From: Burkholderiales bacterium
GTDB taxonomy: Bacteria; Pseudomonadota; Gammaproteobacteria; Burkholderiales; Burkholderiaceae_C
Assembly (NCBI GenBank): GCA_025358485.1
Contig: JANYJJ010000140.1
Coordinates: 22,046-86,045 of the forward strand
Reading direction: 5' to 3'
Length of the DNA: 64,000 nt
This document shows positions 41,929 through 51,693 of this stretch, piece after piece. The position numbers were made by a program, and so were the translations under genes. Every line of letters starts with the position of its first letter. Within the stretch, counting starts at the first letter, position 1. The notes under the pieces were generated by a model. It was not told the origin of the DNA. It was given only the letters and a program-made list of their open reading frames with translations, and did no database searches.

Positions 41929-43344
41929 ATGGCCAAGACCGTCGCCGACGTCATGAAGATGGTGAAAGAAAACGAAATCAAGTTTGTTGATTTCCGTTTC
42001 ACGGACACCCGCGGCAAAGAGCAGCACGTATCCGTTCCCGTTTCCCATTTCGGTGAAGACAAGTTCACTTCGGGCCACGCCTTCGACGGCTCGTCCATTG
42101 CCGGCTGGAAGGGCATCGAAGCTTCGGACATGCAACTCATGCCCGATCCGAACACCGCCAACATCGACCCGTTTTTTGAAGAGCCCACGCTCATCCTGAC
42201 CTGTGACGTGGTCGAGCCCGGTGACGGCAAGCCCTACGAGCGTGACCCCCGTTCGCTGGCCAAGCGCGCCGAGGCCTACATGAAAGCGTCGGGCTTCGGT
42301 GACACCGCATTCTTCGGCCCCGAGCCTGAGTTTTTCGTTTTCGACAGCGTGCGCTGGGGCAACGACATGTCGGGTTGCTTCTCGAAAATCGAGTCCGAAG
42401 AAGGCGCCTGGAACACTGGCAAGGAATACGAGCACGGCAATTCGGGCTACCGCCCGACGGTGAAGGGCGGCTATTTCCCAACGCCTCCAGTCGATTCGAT
42501 GCAAGACATGCGCTCAGAAATGTGCCTGGTGCTTGAATCGCTCGGCATCCCGTGCGAAGTGCATCACCACGAAGTGGCCAACGCCGGTCGAATGGAAATC
42601 GGCACCCGTTTCAGCACGCTGTTGCAGCGCGCCGACTGGGTTCAGTTGCAAAAGTACGTGATCCAAAACGTGGCGCACAGCTACGGCAAAACTGCCACTT
42701 TCATGCCCAAGCCCATCGTGGGCGACAACGGCAGCGGCATGCACGTGCACCAGTCGGTTTGGAAAAATGGCGTGAACCTGTTTGCCGGTGACGGCTATGC
42801 GGGTTTGAGTGATTTCGCCCTGTACTACATCGGCGGCATCATCAAACACGCGCGTGCGCTGAACGCCATCACCAACCCTGGCACCAATTCGTACAAGCGT
42901 TTGGTTCCTGGTTTTGAGGCACCGGTGAAATTGGCTTACTCGGCCAAAAACCGCTCGGCGTCGATTCGCATTCCTTTCGTGGCCAACCCCAAAGGGCGCC
43001 GCGTGGAAGCGCGCTTCCCGGATCCACTGATGAACCCGTACTTGGGCTTCTCAGCCATGTTGATGGCTGGTTTGGACGGCGTGGAAAACAAAATCCACCC
43101 GGGCGAAGCCGCCAGCAAAGACCTGTATCACCTGCCGCCAGAAGAAGACAAACTGATCCCCACGGTTTGCCACAGCTTGGATCAAGCGCTGGAATACCTC
43201 GACAAAGACCGCGCGTTTTTGACCAAAGGCGGCGTGTTCACCGATGCCTACATCGACGCTTACATCGACCTCAAGATGCAAGACGTGACGCGCTTCCGAA
43301 TGGCCACTCACCCTGTCGAATTCGACATGTACTACACCTTGTGA
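41929..43344 (+). CDS. glnA: Glutamine synthetase, type I
   Basis: This 471-residue enzyme joins ammonia and glutamate using ATP, the main entry of ammonium into metabolism. Family blocks are [40 protein letters not shown] (ammonium/ATP site) and [10 protein letters not shown]. Tyr400 in [10 protein letters not shown] is the adenylylation site, so activity should be controlled by GlnE. AGGAGAT precedes ATG 41929. NtrC and sigma-54 elements lie upstream and a terminator follows at 43391. Confidence 0.97.
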   Translation: MAKTVADVMKMVKENEIKFVDFRFTDTRGKEQHVSVPVSHFGEDKFTSGHAFDGSSIAGWKGIEASDMQLMPDPNTANIDPFFEEPTLILTCDVVEPGDGKPYERDPRSLAKRAEAYMKASGFGDTAFFGPEPEFFVFDSVRWGNDMSGCFSKIESEEGAWNTGKEYEHGNSGYRPTVKGGYFPTPPVDSMQDMRSEMCLVLESLGIPCEVHHHEVANAGRMEIGTRFSTLLQRADWVQLQKYVIQNVAHSYGKTATFMPKPIVGDNGSGMHVHQSVWKNGVNLFAGDGYAGLSDFALYYIGGIIKHARALNAITNPGTNSYKRLVPGFEAPVKLAYSAKNRSASIRIPFVANPKGRRVEARFPDPLMNPYLGFSAMLMAGLDGVENKIHPGEAASKDLYHLPPEEDKLIPTVCHSLDQALEYLDKDRAFLTKGGVFTDAYIDAYIDLKMQDVTRFRMATHPVEFDMYYTL

Positions 43345-43390
43345 TTCAAGCTTTGTAGATCGCAAGCTAAGGCTTTCGATACCCAAAAAA

Positions 43391-43414
43391 GGGACGGCTT
43401 GGCCGTCCCTTTTT
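43391..43414 (+). terminator. Rho-independent terminator after glnA
   Basis: An eight-base-pair perfect stem GGGACGGC/GCCGTCCC with a TTG loop (43391-43409) is followed by five T (43410-43414) and preceded by six A. It separates glnA from the downstream regulators, so ntrBC probably have weaker read-through or their own promoter. Confidence 0.92.
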
Positions 43415-43473
43415 CATGGCACTGCCCTTTCGCGCTTGGGGGACAATTGGACGTTGCGTTTTCAGGTTGCGGC

Positions 43474-44004
43474 ATGAGTGCTTTGATGACAAAAGTATTG
43501 ACGGTTTTGAGCGTGGTGCTTTCCACGGCGGCTTGGGCTCAAGCTGCGCCTGCGCCGGTCTACCGTTGCCCCGGCAACCCCGTTCTCTACACCGATGCTT
43601 TGTCAGCCAACGAGGCCAAAGACAAAGGCTGCCGCACGCTGGAAGGCTCGCCCATCACGGTGATTCAGGGCCCTGCACCCAAAGCGAAAGTGGTGAACGC
43701 TGCTGTGGGTGGGCCCGCGTCGGGCGGGGCGGCAGCTCGGCCTGCCGAAGCTCGGGTAGACCCTGCCGACCAGAAAGCCCGCGACACCGATTCCAAACGC
43801 ATCTTGGCCGCCGAGTTGCGCAAGGAAGAAGAGCGCCTGGGCGCGCTGCAAAAAGAATTCAACGCTGGTGAACCCGAGCGCCGCGGCGACGAGCGCAATT
43901 ACCAAAAATACACCGAACGCGTGGCGGAATTGAAAGCCAGCATCGCGCGCAAAGAGGGCGACATCGTCTCCATCAAGCGCGAGATCGCCAAACTGCCGCA
44001 GTGA
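43474..44004 (+). CDS. Exported protein with C-terminal coiled coil, upstream of ntrB
   Basis: This 176-residue protein has a signal peptide (TKVLTVLSVVLSTAAWAQAA). A short domain with two cysteines follows (VYRCPGNPVLYTD, DKGCRTLEG), resembling small DUF4124-like periplasmic domains. It is followed by an Ala/Pro-rich linker and a charged helix likely to form a coiled coil (LAAELRKEEERLGALQKEF onward). It ends four bases before the ntrB start, so it shares the transcript. Function unknown. ATG 43474 is chosen because it gives a clean signal peptide; an open frame to 43399 reads through the terminator. Confidence 0.75.
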   Translation: MSALMTKVLTVLSVVLSTAAWAQAAPAPVYRCPGNPVLYTDALSANEAKDKGCRTLEGSPITVIQGPAPKAKVVNAAVGGPASGGAAARPAEARVDPADQKARDTDSKRILAAELRKEEERLGALQKEFNAGEPERRGDERNYQKYTERVAELKASIARKEGDIVSIKREIAKLPQ

Positions 44005-44008
44005 AGCC

Positions 44009-45097
44009 GTGGCGTTGACTGCGTCATCAACGAAGGCCGCTTCACCCTACGCCGCCTTCGATCATCTGGCCACCATGGCGGCCGTTATTTCGGCGGACGG
44101 CCGCTTCGTGTTTGCCAACGCCGCGTTTGAGAACGTGCTGGGTTTGTCACGCAGCAGCGTCTTGCGCGGCACCCTCTTCGATTGGTTCGTCGATTCGCAG
44201 CGTCTGCGCGACACCGTGGCCGCCGTGCTGCGCAATGACTTCGCGCTGAGCCGCTTGGAGGCGCAACTTCGCCGTCCGTCAGCGCTGCACGGCGAGCCCA
44301 TCCCCGTGCACGTCATCGTCAGTCAGATTGAAATGGGCGAAGGTGTCGTCGTCGAGCTGATTGAGATCGAACAACAAGCCCGCCAAGAGCGCGAAGAGCG
44401 CGCCTTGGGTCAAGCGCAAGCCAACAAAGAGCTCATACGCAACCTCGCGCACGAGATCAAAAATCCGCTCGGCGGCATCCGCGGCGCCGCGCAGTTGCTG
44501 GAAATGGAGCTCGACTCGCGCGCCCTCACCGAATACACCCAAGTCATCATCCAGGAAGCCGATCGCTTGCAAGCGCTGGTCGACAGGCTGCTGGCGCCGC
44601 ACCGCAAACCGCATGTGGTCAGCGATGTGAGCATCCACGAAGTGTGTGAACGCGTGCGGGCGCTGATACAAGCCGAGTTTCCGCACGGCTTGTCGGTTCA
44701 GCGCGACTACGACATCTCCATTCCCGACCTTCGGGGCGACCGCGAGCAGCTCATACAGGCTGTTCTCAACATTGCGCACAATGCAGCGCAAGCTTTGGTG
44801 GAGCGCATCACCGCCAACGACGCAGTGATACGTTTGCGCACACGCATTGCGCGCCAAGTCACCTTGGGCAAGCAGCGCTACCGACTGGCACTGGAATTGC
44901 ATATTGAGGACAACGGCCCGGGTGTTGCCGAGTCAATCCGCGAACGCATCTTCTTTCCCTTGGTCTCGGGACGCGAAGGCGGCACAGGGCTGGGTTTGAC
45001 CCTGGCACAAACCTTTGTCCAGCAGCATCAGGGAACCATTGAATGCGAAAGCGAACCGGGCAAAACCCTTTTCAAAATCTTGATCCCTTTGCCTTAG
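44009..45097 (+). CDS. ntrB: Nitrogen regulation sensor kinase NtrB
   Basis: This 362-residue cytoplasmic histidine kinase has an N-terminal PAS domain (FDHLATMAAVISADGRFVFA), a phospho-acceptor helix with RNLAHEIKNPLGGIRGAAQL, and an ATPase domain with LHIEDNGPGV and GREGGTGLGLTLAQ. In other bacteria PII (GlnB) controls the balance of its kinase and phosphatase activity on NtrC. GTG 44009 is the apparent start. It is followed by ntrC after 55 bases. Confidence 0.93.
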   Translation: MALTASSTKAASPYAAFDHLATMAAVISADGRFVFANAAFENVLGLSRSSVLRGTLFDWFVDSQRLRDTVAAVLRNDFALSRLEAQLRRPSALHGEPIPVHVIVSQIEMGEGVVVELIEIEQQARQEREERALGQAQANKELIRNLAHEIKNPLGGIRGAAQLLEMELDSRALTEYTQVIIQEADRLQALVDRLLAPHRKPHVVSDVSIHEVCERVRALIQAEFPHGLSVQRDYDISIPDLRGDREQLIQAVLNIAHNAAQALVERITANDAVIRLRTRIARQVTLGKQRYRLALELHIEDNGPGVAESIRERIFFPLVSGREGGTGLGLTLAQTFVQQHQGTIECESEPGKTLFKILIPLP

Positions 45098-45152
45098 TTT
45101 TTGCTCGCAGCCACAAGCTCTGCGCGAAGACGTTTCCAAAAGAAAGCCGCGC

Positions 45153-46799
45153 ATGAAACCCATTTGGATCGTTGACGACGACCAGTCCATCCGCTTCGTT
45201 TTAGAAAAAGCACTGGCCCGCGAAGACCTGGCTGTGCGCAGCTTCACCAACCCGCGCGACGTGCTGTTGGCACTGGCCGACGGCGCGCCCCAAGTGCTGG
45301 TGTCAGACATCCGCATGCCGGGCGGTTCGGGCATCGATTTGCTGATCAAGGTGAAGGAGAAGTTCCCTGCCTTGCCAGTCATCATCATGACCGCCTACTC
45401 CGACCTGGACAGCGCCGTCAGCGCCTTCCAAGGTGGCGCTTTCGAGTACCTGCCCAAACCTTTCGACGTGCCCAAAGCGGTTGAGCTGATCCGCCGCGCG
45501 TTGGAAGAAAGTTTGCGTGAAGATGTGGCCGATGAACGCGCCGCCGAGGTGCCTGAAATGCTGGGGCAAGCCGCCGCCATGCAAGACGTATTTCGCGCCA
45601 TAGGACGCTTGAGCCAAAGCATCGTCACGGTGCTGATCACCGGCGAATCGGGCTCGGGCAAAGAGCTGGTGGCCAGCGCGCTGCACAAACACAGCCCTCG
45701 CGCCACCGGCCCGTTTGTGGCCATCAACACGGCAGCCATACCCAAAGATTTGTTGGAAAGCGAACTCTTCGGCCATGAGCGTGGTGCATTCACAGGCGCG
45801 CAAACCACACGTCGCGGACGCTTCGAGCAAGCCGACGGCGGCACCCTGTTTTTGGACGAAATTGGCGATATGCCGTTTGATTTGCAAACTCGCTTGCTGC
45901 GTGTGTTGAGCGACGGCCAGTTCTACCGCGTGGGTGGTCACAGCCCCATGCGCGCCAACGTGCGCGTCATCGCCGCCACGCATCAAAATTTAGAAGACCG
46001 CGTCAAGCAAGGCGTGTTTCGCGAAGACCTGTTTCACCGCCTGAACGTCATCCGGCTGCGCCTGCCCGCGCTGCGCGAACGCCGCGAAGACGTGCCTGCG
46101 CTGACGCGCTTGTTCCTGCAAAAAAGCGCCAAAGATCTGGGCGTGGAAGCCAAGCGCATCACCGATGCCGCACTCAGCCGTTTGATGAATTTTGAGTTCC
46201 CCGGCAACGTGCGTCAGTTGGAAAACATCTGCCACTGGCTGACGGTGATGGCACCTGCCCAGTCGGTCGAGCCGAAAGACCTGCCGCCCGAATTGCAGAC
46301 CAGCGTGTCGCAGCAGCGCACACCCGCCTTGGTTCAAGACGTTGCCGTTCCTGCAACTTCACAGCGCCCAACAGGTGAGGTGGCTCACGCCAGCGACATC
46401 GCAAGCTCTGCTGCTGCGCCAGTGGCTCATCAAGTGAGCGAGTCGCTTGGCACCGCAGCGCCAGGAGCTGCAGCGCTAGACGCCGCGGCAAATTCAGCCA
46501 AGCCGACACCGACGGCATCCGACGCGACTGGTGTGCTCGCTTCCGTGCATGCAGCTCTGCCTCTTGCTGTACCTGTAGCGATCTCGACAGACTGGCTCAC
46601 GCAACTGCAAACAGAAGCCCGCGAACTGCTGCTGGCCGGTGCGCCCGATGTGTGGGACACGCTGACCCGCAAGTTCGAAGCGCAGCTCATTCACAGCGCG
46701 CTCGACATCACCAAAGGCCGCCGCATCGAAGCCGCGCAAAAGCTCGGTATCGGCCGCAACACCATCACGCGCAAGATCCAAGAACTGAATTTGGATTGA
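45153..46799 (+). CDS. ntrC: Nitrogen regulation response regulator NtrC
   Basis: This 548-residue sigma-54 activator has a receiver domain with Asp52 in LVSDIRMPGG and an AAA+ domain with Walker A GESGSGKE, the sigma-54 loop GAFTGA and Walker B-like GGTLFLDEIGDMP. A C-terminal Fis-type helix-turn-helix (RRIEAAQKLGIGRNTITRKI) follows. Between AAA+ and HTH lies an unusual Ala/Pro/Ser-rich linker of roughly 90-100 residues, making it longer than typical NtrC (about 470-490). It should bind the dyad upstream of glnA. Confidence 0.95.
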   Translation: MKPIWIVDDDQSIRFVLEKALAREDLAVRSFTNPRDVLLALADGAPQVLVSDIRMPGGSGIDLLIKVKEKFPALPVIIMTAYSDLDSAVSAFQGGAFEYLPKPFDVPKAVELIRRALEESLREDVADERAAEVPEMLGQAAAMQDVFRAIGRLSQSIVTVLITGESGSGKELVASALHKHSPRATGPFVAINTAAIPKDLLESELFGHERGAFTGAQTTRRGRFEQADGGTLFLDEIGDMPFDLQTRLLRVLSDGQFYRVGGHSPMRANVRVIAATHQNLEDRVKQGVFREDLFHRLNVIRLRLPALRERREDVPALTRLFLQKSAKDLGVEAKRITDAALSRLMNFEFPGNVRQLENICHWLTVMAPAQSVEPKDLPPELQTSVSQQRTPALVQDVAVPATSQRPTGEVAHASDIASSAAAPVAHQVSESLGTAAPGAAALDAAANSAKPTPTASDATGVLASVHAALPLAVPVAISTDWLTQLQTEARELLLAGAPDVWDTLTRKFEAQLIHSALDITKGRRIEAAQKLGIGRNTITRKIQELNLD

Positions 46800-46824
46800 A
46801 GTCTGGGCACCTGCGCGTCCGCGA

Positions 46825-48780
46825 TCAGCGGCGCTGCTTGCCCTCATCCATCAAGCGCTCAAACTCGTCCATCAAGCGGTTCATGCGCGTCATCAAGGCA
46901 ATGTAGGGCGCGGGCTGGGCCATGTCGATGCCGGCCGTTTTGTACAGCGGGTAAGGGTAGTCAGAACCACCCGCCTTCAGCAGCGTGATGAAGCGGTCGC
47001 GGGCAGCGGGACCTTCTTTTTGTATGGCCTCGGTGAACTGCGCTGCGCCGACGATCGACGTGGCGTATTGCCACACGTAGTAGCCGTAGTAAAAATGCGA
47101 GATGTAGGCCCATTCCACGCAATAAGCCGGGTCAATTTTCATCACGCCCTGCGCTTCGCCGTAGTAGCGTTTGGCAACACCGCAGTACAGCTCGCTCAAG
47201 CGTTTGCCCGACAGCGGTTTGCCCGCTTCCACCTCTTCGTGCATGGCCAATTGAAACTCGGCGAACATGGTTTGGCGGAAGAAGGTGGTGCGTATGCTTT
47301 CCATGGCCGCAGCCAAGTAAAACAACTTGTCTTCGCGCGTTTTGGCGTTTGCCACCATGTGGTCAGACAACAGCATTTCGTTGATGATGGACGCCGACTC
47401 GGCGATGAAAGTCGAGTAGCGGGCTTTCTCAAACGGCTGCACTTTGTTGGCCAACATCGTGTGCACCGCATGGCCCCATTCGTGCGCAAAGGTTGACATC
47501 GATTCGAAGTCGTCGCTGTGATTGAGCAGCACATAAGGATGCACGTCATATGCGCTGCCCAGCACATACGCGCCCGACTGTTTGGCCTTGCGCGGGTGGC
47601 TGTCCATCCACGTGGCGGCCAACCCACCTTTCAACAAACCCAGGTACTCGTCCCCCAGCGGTGCCAAGGCCGCGAAGGTGATGGCCTTGGAGGTTTCGAT
47701 GTTGAAGCTCTCCTTCTGGGTTGGCTTGACCAAAGCCGGATAGTTGTCGTAGTACGCCAGATCGCCTGTCACGCCCAACGCCTTTTTGCGCAGCTTCAAG
47801 TAACGATGCAAAGTGGGCAAGCTCGCGTTGGCCTGATCCACCAAAGTGCGGTACACGGCCGGTGGCATGTCTTTGCCAAACAAGGCTGCCTCCAACGAGC
47901 CTCCAAAGCGGCGACTGCGTGCCATGTACACATTCATCTGCACTTGACTGGCCAAGTTGGCGCCGAAGCTGCCTTCAAAACTCTTCCAACTGCCAAAGAA
48001 GCCATCAAACACTTTTTTGCGGTCGGCGCGCACGGATGAAGTTCGTTGCACTTCAAAAACATCTTGCGTCAGTTGCACAGTTTTGCCGCTGCTCAACGTC
48101 ACCGTGTTCTTCGGCAATTCGGCTTCTGCGAGTTGTTGATAGATGTTGTTGGGCTGCGCCATCAGCACGCCAGCCGCAGCCAACAAGCCTTCGCTTTCGG
48201 GGGACAAAGTGTGCGACAGGGAGCGCAGCGTGTCTTTCAAATAAAAGTCGAAACGCGCCTTCAATTGAGGGTCTGCGGCCACCAGCTCACTCACACGATC
48301 TGCCCCAAGTGCTTGAATGGCCGGTGCCACCCAGGCTGTCTTTTCGTCAGCCGTTGCACCCAAAGCTTGCACCTTCTGATGGCGCTCTTGTGCTGGCGCA
48401 AAGCGCAGATCTTCATCGCTTTTGAGCTTGGCGTAGGCACCCAGGCGCTTGACGCTGCGCTGCACATCGCTGATGGTCACCAAGGTCTTCAATAAGTCTG
48501 CGGCGGTGGTGCGGGTGTTGATGCCCGGCGTGGTTTGCAGCGCCGCCAAGTTGTCGGCCTGTTTGCGCAATTCTGCGTAAGCCAGATCCCAAGCTTCGGG
48601 CGTGGCAAACAAGTCTTTCAAGTCCCAGCGATGCACGCTGGCACTTGCGGTGGCGCTTGCTGTGCTGCTTGCTGTGGTGTCAGGCTTGACAGTAGCGGCG
48701 TGCGCGTTGACGAACGAAAGCGCAGCAGCGCCCACCACAGTCAGCACATGGCGGCCAAGGGCTTGGGTTAAAAAGTGCAT
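46825..48780 (-). CDS. Exported M3-family oligoendopeptidase (PepF-like)
   Basis: This 651-residue zinc metallopeptidase has HEWGHAVH (HExxH) with downstream Glu in IAESASIINEMLL, the M3 active site. The family blocks AYDVHPYVLLNHSDDFESMS and YYGYYVWQYATS are present. An N-terminal signal-like segment (HVLTVVGAAALSFVNAHAA) and a Ser/Ala/Thr-rich spacer come before the peptidase, so this copy is probably periplasmic. Typical PepF is cytoplasmic and about 600 residues. ATG 48780 is preferred to a frame from 48840. It cleaves short peptides by family knowledge; the physiological substrate is unknown. The 270 bases up to the next gene show no other gene. Confidence 0.88.
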   Translation of the reverse strand: MHFLTQALGRHVLTVVGAAALSFVNAHAATVKPDTTASSTASATASASVHRWDLKDLFATPEAWDLAYAELRKQADNLAALQTTPGINTRTTAADLLKTLVTISDVQRSVKRLGAYAKLKSDEDLRFAPAQERHQKVQALGATADEKTAWVAPAIQALGADRVSELVAADPQLKARFDFYLKDTLRSLSHTLSPESEGLLAAAGVLMAQPNNIYQQLAEAELPKNTVTLSSGKTVQLTQDVFEVQRTSSVRADRKKVFDGFFGSWKSFEGSFGANLASQVQMNVYMARSRRFGGSLEAALFGKDMPPAVYRTLVDQANASLPTLHRYLKLRKKALGVTGDLAYYDNYPALVKPTQKESFNIETSKAITFAALAPLGDEYLGLLKGGLAATWMDSHPRKAKQSGAYVLGSAYDVHPYVLLNHSDDFESMSTFAHEWGHAVHTMLANKVQPFEKARYSTFIAESASIINEMLLSDHMVANAKTREDKLFYLAAAMESIRTTFFRQTMFAEFQLAMHEEVEAGKPLSGKRLSELYCGVAKRYYGEAQGVMKIDPAYCVEWAYISHFYYGYYVWQYATSIVGAAQFTEAIQKEGPAARDRFITLLKAGGSDYPYPLYKTAGIDMAQPAPYIALMTRMNRLMDEFERLMDEGKQRR

Positions 48781-49050
48781 GTCGATTCCTGGCGTGATGC
48801 GGCCTCGATGAAAAGGCTGATGCGGCGCAGCGCGCGCCACGATGCTTGAGTTCGGAAGTTATCAGACTGCGCCGTCGGCGCGACGACGAGCTGTGACCGC
48901 GACAAACGCACGGCCAGATTTCACGCAAGCCGCATTCAGCGTGTCCGAACCCTTGGGTCAGGGGGAAGCCGACGCCTGATGGCTTGGCATACGATGCCTC
49001 GCAGTGGGTGTGTGCCTTTGCGCATGTTCAAAAAATCTCGGGAGCTGGGC

Positions 49051-49779
49051 ATGAAAGTTTTGTTGATCGACGACCATCCGTTGATTCTGTCTGCGCTTCA
49101 AACCATCATCCAAGGGCTGGGTGAGCATGTGAACGTGGTCTGCGCCAGCACAGCGCGGCAAGCGCGTGAGCTGCTCACCTCAGACCCTGATTTCGACTTG
49201 GTGCTGCTTGACTTGCAGCTCGGCGATGCCAACGGTTTCGACGTGCTGCTTGAGTTTCGCGCCGCCTATCCAGCCTTGCCCGTCGTGGTGGTGTCCGCCA
49301 GCGACCGCTCCAGCGATGTGATCCGCTCCATCGATTTGGGAGCCATGGGTTTTGTGCCCAAGCGCGCCTCCAACAGCATCTTGTTTGAAGCCCTTCATTT
49401 GGTGATGTCAGGCGGCATTTACGTGCCCCCAATGGCCATGGACTTCGAACGCGCTGACGATGCGCAAAGCGCCGACCGCTCGCGTGAATCGCACAGCGTG
49501 GTGCGCGACGCGGCCGTGGCAAACGGTTTTCAAACACCGCTCGATCTGCGTTCACTCGGCCTCACCCCGCGCCAAAACGAAGTGCTGGGCTTGTTGTTGC
49601 AAGGCAAGCCGAACAAGCTCATCGCGCGCGACTTGAGCCTGTCGGTAGAGACCGTCAAAGACCACGTGGCTGCGGTGTTGCGCGCGTTGAAAGTCAGCTC
49701 ACGCACCCAGGCGGTGTTGGCGGTGAGTCAGATGTCGCACTCGCCGGGCGGCGTGGTCGCCTGGAGCAAAGCCGGCTGA
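49051..49779 (+). CDS. LuxR/NarL-type response regulator
   Basis: This 242-residue regulator has a receiver domain (VLLIDDHPLILSALQTII, Asp54 in LVLLDLQLGD, switch region VVVVSASDRSS) and a C-terminal LuxR helix-turn-helix (LTPRQNEVLGLLLQGKPNKL then IARDLSLSVETVKDHVAAVL). GGAG lies about seven bases before ATG 49051; a frame to 48979 is only an extension. The next gene encodes a hybrid kinase two bases later, its probable partner. Confidence 0.92.
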   Translation: MKVLLIDDHPLILSALQTIIQGLGEHVNVVCASTARQARELLTSDPDFDLVLLDLQLGDANGFDVLLEFRAAYPALPVVVVSASDRSSDVIRSIDLGAMGFVPKRASNSILFEALHLVMSGGIYVPPMAMDFERADDAQSADRSRESHSVVRDAAVANGFQTPLDLRSLGLTPRQNEVLGLLLQGKPNKLIARDLSLSVETVKDHVAAVLRALKVSSRTQAVLAVSQMSHSPGGVVAWSKAG

Positions 49780-49781
49780 CT

Positions 49782-51641
49782 GTGGCCTCTCGCATGGAAG
49801 TAACTGCTGATGCCAGTTTGGCGCTGACTGAACCGCAAAACGCCGACCGCCGCTTGGCCAGTTTGGTCGAAGAAGTGCGCGGCGCATTCGACTATTTGCC
49901 TGCGTCTTTGGCAGGAAACATCGCCGGTATGGGCGTGATCGCCATGCTGTTTTGGGGCGTGATGTCGGCGCGCGTCATGACGCTGTGGCTCGTCGCGTTT
50001 GCCTTGATGTTGCTCACGCGCGTGGTGCTGGGCCAGCGCTTCAAGCGCAGTCAACCCGTCACTCAGCCGCAGTGGAAGTTGTGGCAGCGCGCGTGGAACC
50101 TCGGCACTTTGAGTTCTGCCGCCTTGTGGGGTGCCACCGCCTGGGTGTTTTACCCCGGCGGCCAAAGCATTCAACAAATTGGTTTGATCATCACCATCTA
50201 CACCTTGTCGGTGGCCGTGGTGCCCGTGCTGGCCACACAGCCCACGGTGTTCCTGGCCTTTGGCGCGTTGTGCTTTTTGCCTTTGGCCGCGCGCATCGCC
50301 AGCGAAGGCACCACCTACGGCTACGAGCTGGCCGGCATCTTGGTGCTGGTGTTTGCCTTGACCACCGTGCTGGCGCGCAGCTACCGCCAAGCCCTGCGCC
50401 GTGCCATCGATTTGAAGCTGCGCGGTGACAGCCTGACGGCGCAGTTGCAGGTCGAAAAATTGGCCGCTGAAGCAGCGCGCGGCGAAGCCGAAGTGGCCAA
50501 CCGTGCCAAGACCCAATTCTTCACTGCTGCCAGCCACGACTTGCGCCAACCGCTGCACGCCATGGGCCTGTTCGCCGAAGCGCTGCGACAAAAAAATCAC
50601 GACACAGCAGTTGCACACTTGGTCAACAGCATCAATGAATCGGTCGATGTGCTGGAAGGACTTTTTTCCGAGCTGCTCGACATCTCACGCATCGACAGCG
50701 GCGGTGTTGAAGTTCACTCCGCGCACTTCGCGGTGGGCGACATCCTTCGCAAACTGCGCCTGCACTTTGAACCGGTTGCGTTTGAAAAAGGCCTGGCGCT
50801 GCGCCTGCGCGGCGGGCAACACATGGCGCATGCCGACCCGTTGTTGGTCGAGCGCATCCTTCGCAACCTGGTCTCCAACGCCATCCGCTATACGGTGGAC
50901 GGCACCGTTCTAGTGAGCTGCCGCCGCCGTGGCGACAGCGTGCTGTTGCAAGTGTGGGACAGCGGCGTGGGCATCAGCCAGGAACAACAAGCCCGCGTGT
51001 TTGAAGAGTTCTACCAAGTGCCTGAAGCCAAAGACAAAGCCAAAGCCCAAAAACTGGCCGCTCACGAACGCAAAGGTTTGGGCCTGGGCTTGGCCATCGT
51101 CAAGCGCCTGGCGGACTTGCTGCACGCGCCGTTCACGCTGCAATCGCAACTCGGCCGCGGATCGGTCTTCAGCTTGGTGCTGCCGCTGGGCAAAGCGGCG
51201 CGACCCAGCATGCCCAGCTTGGGCATCAAGTCGCCCCTCAACCTCACGCTGCAAAACCGCCTGATCGTGGTGGTCGAAGACGAGCCCGCCGTGCTGGCTG
51301 GCTTAGAAGCGGTGCTGAAGAGTTGGGACGCCACCTTGGTCACCTTCGCCAGTGCGACAGCCTGCATGGATTGGCTGCAAAGTGCGGCGGCTGCCGGAGT
51401 TCAACCCGACTTGCTCATCGTTGATTTCCGACTTGAAGAAGGCCGCACCGGCGTTGAAGTCATCAGCTCGGTGCGCGCCCGCTACAAACAAAAAATCCCC
51501 GCCATCGTCGTCACTGGCAGCACCATGACCGGTCACGAACAAGAAGCCCAAGACCTTGACTTCCACCTGCTCATCAAACCCGTGGTGCCCAACAAACTGC
51601 GCGCCATGATTGCGTTCAAGTTGGGCGTCAAGGCAGGTTGA
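49782..51641 (+). CDS. Hybrid sensor histidine kinase with C-terminal receiver
   Basis: This 619-residue protein has a membrane-embedded N-terminal part (about 35-200, six hydrophobic segments). A HisKA domain carries His252 in TAASHDLRQPLHAMGLF, and the ATPase has RNLVSNAIRYTVDGTV and GLGLGLAIVKRLADLL. The receiver has Asp548 in LLIVDFRLEEG. GTG 49782 is taken as start; ATG 49794 is also possible. It probably phosphorylates the adjacent LuxR-type regulator, with its own receiver as an extra control. The signal is unknown. Confidence 0.9.
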   Translation: MASRMEVTADASLALTEPQNADRRLASLVEEVRGAFDYLPASLAGNIAGMGVIAMLFWGVMSARVMTLWLVAFALMLLTRVVLGQRFKRSQPVTQPQWKLWQRAWNLGTLSSAALWGATAWVFYPGGQSIQQIGLIITIYTLSVAVVPVLATQPTVFLAFGALCFLPLAARIASEGTTYGYELAGILVLVFALTTVLARSYRQALRRAIDLKLRGDSLTAQLQVEKLAAEAARGEAEVANRAKTQFFTAASHDLRQPLHAMGLFAEALRQKNHDTAVAHLVNSINESVDVLEGLFSELLDISRIDSGGVEVHSAHFAVGDILRKLRLHFEPVAFEKGLALRLRGGQHMAHADPLLVERILRNLVSNAIRYTVDGTVLVSCRRRGDSVLLQVWDSGVGISQEQQARVFEEFYQVPEAKDKAKAQKLAAHERKGLGLGLAIVKRLADLLHAPFTLQSQLGRGSVFSLVLPLGKAARPSMPSLGIKSPLNLTLQNRLIVVVEDEPAVLAGLEAVLKSWDATLVTFASATACMDWLQSAAAAGVQPDLLIVDFRLEEGRTGVEVISSVRARYKQKIPAIVVTGSTMTGHEQEAQDLDFHLLIKPVVPNKLRAMIAFKLGVKAG

Positions 51642-51693
51642 GGGAACGGTTCTTCGCACAGCGACGCCGGTGCTTAAGCAGCGGCGAATTTCG

